From Episyrphus balteatus (taxonomy: Eukaryota > Arthropoda > Insecta > Diptera > Syrphidae), in NCBI RefSeq assembly GCF_945859705.1, contig NC_079135.1:21516501-21580500 (forward strand): 64,000 nucleotides of DNA, in the 5' to 3' direction. The first letter of the stretch is position 1, and each line of letters begins with the position of its first letter. The translations under genes and the position numbers were made by a program. The notes beneath the pieces are model-generated. The model was not told the origin of the DNA. It saw nothing but the letters and a program-made list of their open reading frames with translations, and did not search any database. Positions 59,169-64,000 of the stretch are shown one piece after another.

Positions 59169-60919
59169 GGGCCCTATTTCACCAACTACAAGTTACAAGC
59201 ACAAATTTGTAACTTGCAACCTTTTTTCTTGAAACTTGGTAGGTGTTAAGGGTTCATGATAAAGTTGATGTTCTAGAAGTTTCACGAAAAACTAATTTTA
59301 CGCAGCCAAATTATTCACAGATAAAGCGGTAACGGAGAAGACGCGTACAAATCTTCTATGTTTTCGTCTTTGTCTGTTAATAATTAAGCTATTTTGAATT
59401 CGTTTTTCTTGAAACTTCTAGAACTTCAACTTTATAATGTGCCCTTAAGACCTACCAAGTTTCAAGAAAAAAAAAATTGCTTTTTCAACGAGATAGACTG
59501 GATAATAAGCGTGAAAATGTCCTAAAAATGCGAAGAATGGCCGATTTATTATTTTATAATGACATCCATGGATTTAAAGAAGTAAAACAAATGGTAAAAT
59601 AATAAAATTGTAAAGAGTGAGGGAAATTAATAAAATAATTTAAGGAATGAAGAATTACAAAAATATGAGAAAAAAACAAGCCTCTTTTTTCAAAAGAGAA
59701 CGAATTTTTACATACTTAAAAAGCAGGTTATAGCCACCAGGAAAATTTTTTAAACAGGTATTTTGTGATGTTTTTATTCGATTTGAAACACAAATGCTAT
59801 ACCAATTTTTGAAGCCTTTGTTTTCAATTACAAAATAAAAAAAAAAAAAAATATTTATTACAAATAAAAAATTGCCTTAAAAAAAATATTTATTGCAAAC
59901 AAAAAAAATTTGCAGTAAAAAAAATGTAATTGCAACTGAAAAATATTTGCATTGAAAATAAAATATGTATACTAAAAATAAATTTTATCGCAAATAAAAA
60001 ATTTTCTCAATAGAAAGAAAAATCAGGACAAAATGTGTGTGCATTAAATATTTTTTCTTAATATTCGTCGAATTTCTTATAATTTTGGGTATCTGACTAT
60101 ACCAACATTAGTTATTTCAACTACCTATACTATTGAACCTTATCTAAGACCAAAAAGTCAAAACTGTAAAGGATTCAACGAATATTAAAAAAAATTTAAT
60201 ACACACATTTTGCATACCTAATTTTTTTTTTTTTAATGCAGAAAATTTTGTATTTGTAATAAAATTTTTTTGTAATGCAAAATATATTTATTTGAAATAA
60301 TAATATTATTTTCAATGCAAAAATTTTTCAGTTGCAATATTTTTTTTTTTTAAAGCAAATGATTTTATTTGCAACAAATATTTTTTTAAATCAAATATTT
60401 TTCAGTTGCAATAAAAATTTTCTTAATGCAATTATTTTTTATTATGAAATTTTTTTACTTGCAATATATGATTTTTTTTTTTAAATTTCAAATGCATTTT
60501 TATAACCTTGAATAAAAATAACATAGCTTTTATAAAAATAATAATAATGGCCTTCGGCGTAAAGCCATTTTAAACACTTTAATCAAGCTAATTACGGTTT
60601 TTACAAACTTGTAACAAAAATGACATACGTCTTGACTCTTGTAAAAAATATTCACAAATAAATAGAAACTTGTAACTTTTTTTTTTTTTTGTAAAACAGA
60701 AACCCACAAGAAACTTGAAAGCTCACACAAATTTGTTACTTGTGAAATACAAGTTACGGTGAAACAGAAAATTGATTTTTTTACAAATTTAAAATTGTAG
60801 ATTACAAATACAATTTTGTGATTACAAGAAACTGGTGAAACAGAATTTCTCGTTTTTTTTTCCAAATATTGTGAAAATTACTTGTAATTACAAATTTGTA
60901 AGTTGGTGAAATAGGGCCC
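59169..60919. mobile_element. Foldback element with GGGCCCTATTTCACCAACT ends
   Basis: Left end GGGCCCTATTTCACCAACTA, right end GTTGGTGAAATAGGGCCC, with further inverted stretches (CTTGAAACTTCTAGAACTTC and partner near 59270/59410; ATATTCGTCGAATTTCTTAT and partner near 60065/60180; TTGCAACTGAAAA-type arrays). It interrupts a dispersed repeat whose empty form is at 27700-28500. The interior is AT-rich and non-coding. Confidence 0.8.
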
Positions 60920-61412
60920 TGCTCATAAAAGTTTCTATCTGCTCTCGGTCAAAAGTTTTATTATTTTTTTTTACCGTTATCTCAAAATTGTGTTTACGAA
61001 AATTATTGAAACTTTGCACACATATAGTCGTGATCATGGTCTATCTGTACTCCTTATACTTTATTATTGTATCTATTACAAAAAAAAAATAAAAATAAAA
61101 AACCATGAAAATCTGTTAAAAACGGTAAAAAACGTGTTTTTTAAAAACTTGTTTCTTCCGTTATTCAGTCAAAACTCACTTAGCGATTATTCCAATTTGC
61201 AAATATATGCATAAGGCCAAAATCTATATGCGTTATAAGTTTGAAATTTTTTGAACGCCCCAAAAAAAAGCTATTCTAATCAAACTTTGTTTTAAATTTT
61301 TTCTCAAAAAATTCGGATACCATTTTTTATTTTCGAAAAATGACATTTTGGTTATTACTTACGCATTTCTCGTTCAAGAATAGACCAATTTTATTCGAAC
61401 CATACACAAACA

Positions 61413-63028
61413 TACACTTCGCGTCACTTGAATAGAAACAACAATTTTTCTTTAGAAAATACCGATTGGCGCTTCGGTGAGGTAACTTAGTAGATTTTTG
61501 GTTTTGCATTTTCAAAGAGGAACTTTTAATAAACAATGTTGTAAAAACAAAAAAACCAAAACAGAAACCGTATGGCTACTAGTTGCGTTTTTTCGCATTA
61601 CTTCACAAAAAACAGTGTTTTTTTTGCGTCACTTGAATAGAAACAAGCTCTTAAATTAGATAAAAATGATGAAAAATCATGGACAACACTAATTTTAGTA
61701 AAGCAGTCTTAAACTTTGACATTATTTGCACATTATAACCAATTATGGGCTACGAGCTACCATTAGGCATCACAGAAAATGCATAAATAGCAGCTAGCAT
61801 TGGAAATGCACTTTCACTATGCAAAATCGCGAAAGATATTGAAAAAATTGCCAAATTTGTATGAGAATATTTTTGAAAAATCGTAAACTAGTGATTGAAT
61901 AAAAAAATAAGACAGGTGAGACCCAAATCAAGAGCAGAGAAAAAAATAATTTAAAAACTAGCAGCAATTTCCTTGACCTTGCCGCTAAAATCGGTCAAAA
62001 ACGTGGTGTTTGTGCGATGGTAATGTGTTGGTTTGTTCCATCATGGAAGTTATAAAAGGTGCACAACATTTAAAAAGCCTCAAAATGCAAAATAACAACA
62101 TTTTAAGTTCTACTAAGATTACAAAAAAGTTAACTATTTTATAGTTGCATTCGAACTGAAAAGAAGTGAGGTAAAGAGTGGTTTTTTAAAGGAAAACATA
62201 CCAACTCAGATGGACCACGTTAATATTAGTCCTATTTCATTGGTTTATGAAAGAATAACTTTTATCGCATCGCCAATAAAGGGCAATAAAATGTGTTATA
62301 GTAATACGCTTTGTTTTTATGATGTGCAATAGGAAAATTGAAGCTTCACGCTTCGAAAAAAGATGCAAACTTTTACAAAGAAATAATGGAAAAAGCTCTT
62401 GGGAAGTTTAGGAACGTGGAAAAACAACCCTCTTAGAGATTGCACAAGGAGAGTTCCAGAAAAAAACAACGCAATAGAAACAAAACAGATGCATTCCGGA
62501 TGAAAACGAAAGTTTATTTCACTTATTCAAACCTTAAATTGTAGAAAATTTCATTTTGTTAATTTGTAAGAAGTTACCAAACACTATAGTCACTTTCTCC
62601 AATTAGGTCCACGATTGTGTACAGTACAAGTGCATTTTCAATGTTTAATTCTATTTATGCATTTTCTGTGATGCCTAATGGTAGCTCGTAGCCCATAATT
62701 GGTTATAATGTGCAAATAATGTCAAAGTTTAAGACTGCTTTACTAAAATTAGTGTTGTCCATGATTTTTCATCATTTTTATCTAATTTAAGAGCTTGTTT
62801 CTATTCAAGTGACGCAAAAAAAACACTGTTTTTTGTGAAGTAATGCGAAAAAACGCAACTAGTAGCCATACGGTTTCTGTTTTGGGTTTTTTGTTTTTAC
62901 AACATTGTTTATTAAAAGTTCCTCTTTGAAAATGCAAAACCAAAAATCTACTAAGTTACCTCACCGAAGCGCCAATCGGTATTTTCTAAAGAAAAATTGT
63001 TGTTTCTATTCAAGTGACGCGAAGTGTA
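61413..63028. mobile_element. Tc1-type element with IR/DR ends, decayed
   Basis: TA-flanked; inverted ends of about 380 bp. Each arm holds two copies of a putative binding site, CGTCACTTGAATAGAAACAA, at the tip (61422) and about 205 bp inside (61626), mirrored on the right. This is the IR/DR layout of Tc1-like elements. The middle (about 61800-62640) translates to a broken transposase with NSDGP near 62203, recalling the DEKKFNxDGPD motif. Inserted in the 5' flank of ppk-D. Confidence 0.85.
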
Positions 63029-63587
63029 CCTATATTTCTTATAATTTAAGATGATATTGTGTGAATTCAAATTTTAAAAAAAAAAAAAAAATGATTTATG
63101 ACGATCGTTAAAACTCCAATGATAAGCTAATATTTATGAGCAGGTTCGTGTGACCCAGTCGTGCATTTTATTTATTATTCTTCATTTTGTAAATTTGAAT
63201 TTTACTTTATTTTTTCATAATTGCATGTTTTTTAAGCTAATTAGAATCTCGTTGCCACACGTCTATGTACAAAGCTTATCGTGATACAACAAACTTCAAT
63301 CAATTTGATTATATTTTAATAACAGAGAATCTAAAGATACATATCTTAAATATATATTTTTAAAGGGAAAAATATGGATACATAAAGCATATAATAAATT
63401 AATATTATAAAATATAAAATATAAAATATTCAACAGCAGTTTTTTCGATAGCCGTGTTAATTTGTATTCAAAGATTCCTTTTAACGATTTTGAATTGTTC
63501 AAGTTGAAACATAAGCTTGTTTCTGACAGGACAGTATTTATCAGAGCTGCGTTCGGAAAAAGTGATTGAAAATTTTGTTCTGACAAA
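63029..63587 (+). promoter_or_regulatory. ppk-D 5' flank, copy of the ppk-A flank
   Basis: It matches the ppk-A upstream region in inverted orientation: ACAAAGCTTATCGTGATACA, AATCTCGTTGCCACACGTCT and the leader GCGTTCGGAAAAAGTGATTG before GACAAAATG. It also carries the reverse of the ATGCACGACTGGGTC repeat end (about 63170). Together with 61272-61345 it shows the same flank split by the Tc1 element. Confidence 0.65.
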
Positions 63588-64000
63588 ATGACTTATTTTA
63601 AAGATAATAAAAAAATCATAAGTCCTGATTTAATTAACCAAATTCGAACAAAATTTCAAGCTTTCAAAAACATAGTCATCGAATATTGTGAAGAAAGTTC
63701 AATTCAGGGCTTAAAATATATCGGAGAACGAAAACGGCCATTCTTCGATAGGTAATTTCTTGAGACTTCCCAAACATATTGTTTTTTTTTGTTTTTTTTT
63801 TTTTTTTTTCAGAATCATTTGGCTATTTGCTGTCATCATTTCAATATCATTGTGTTACTATCTAATTGGAAATATTTTCAATCAACGCACTAAAACTCCA
63901 GTCATTGTAACATTCAATGAAAAAGTAACACCCGTTTGGGATATTCCATTTCCAACAGTCACAATATGCCCCGAAACCAAATACCACACAAATCTATTCA
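63588..64000 (+). CDS. ppk-D: pickpocket-type DEG/ENaC channel subunit, 5' part only
   Basis: Exon 1 is 63588-63751; exon 2 begins at 63813 after a 61-bp intron with a long poly-T tract and runs off the window (117 residues visible). The frame reads MTYFKDNKKIISPD, then TM1 from about residue 55 (RIIWLFAVIISISLCYYLIG, identical to ppk-A) and FPTVTIC. Only scattered differences separate it from ppk-A, so it is a recent copy or is kept alike by gene conversion. Oddity: the His-Gly gating motif is Gln-Gly (Q40-G41, codon CAG at 63705) and the neighbouring residues are CEESSIQGLKY instead of FEESSIHGFKY. The rest of the gene should lie to the right. Confidence 0.92.

Overview
The window is an AT-rich, transposon-laden piece of an insect nuclear genome, most likely a fly (Diptera). 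The evidence is genes with short (53-90 nt) GT-AG introns, CAAAATG-type translation starts, an arthropod-specific family of sodium channels, and many Tc1/mariner, hAT-like, piggyBac-like and foldback elements with clear target-site duplications. There is no prokaryotic feature: no operons, no CRISPR, no rRNA.

The genes that matter are a cluster of pickpocket-type (DEG/ENaC) channel subunits in the right half. I reconstructed three complete genes and one partial gene exon by exon from splice sites and reading frame: ppk-A (minus, 30808-33235, 7 exons, 581 aa), ppk-B (minus, 44793-48679, 6 exons, 563 aa), ppk-C (plus, 51302-53764, 7 exons, 560 aa) and ppk-D (plus, 63588 to beyond the window end). 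The order is minus, minus, plus, plus. ppk-A and ppk-D are close copies that also share 5' flanking DNA, and ppk-B and ppk-C resemble each other, so the cluster is arranged like a large inverted duplication centred near 48-50 kb. A 52-codon leftover of a further ppk 3' end lies at 57657-57812. ppk-A has lost both cysteines expected to form one conserved disulfide, ppk-D has a changed His-Gly gating motif, and ppk-B has lost one intron. The letters A-D are my labels, not established names.

The left 10.7 kb is bracketed by near-perfect inverted ends (448 and 10670) and may be one very large TIR element. It holds subterminal arrays of a palindromic CCTAAGG-type motif, a 33-bp satellite, a ~180-bp satellite, a Tc1-type MITE, and remains of an uncharacterised C2H2-associated insect gene family on the minus strand (1969-3249). 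From 11 to 30 kb I see no convincing gene, only transposons (11440-12739 with 8-bp TSD; foldbacks at 12818-13129, 21804-22524 and 29313-30286; a TTAA element at 17824-18848), tandem repeats and plain AT-rich DNA. Between and inside the ppk genes lie further elements: a 2.5-kb hAT-like element carrying two other elements, a palindromic Tc1 relic, an IR/DR Tc1 relic, and MITEs inside introns of ppk-B and ppk-C.

ppk proteins assemble as trimers that conduct sodium at the plasma membrane of sensory or epithelial cells; the paralogues here could form homo- or heteromers, but nothing in the sequence says which stimulus gates them.
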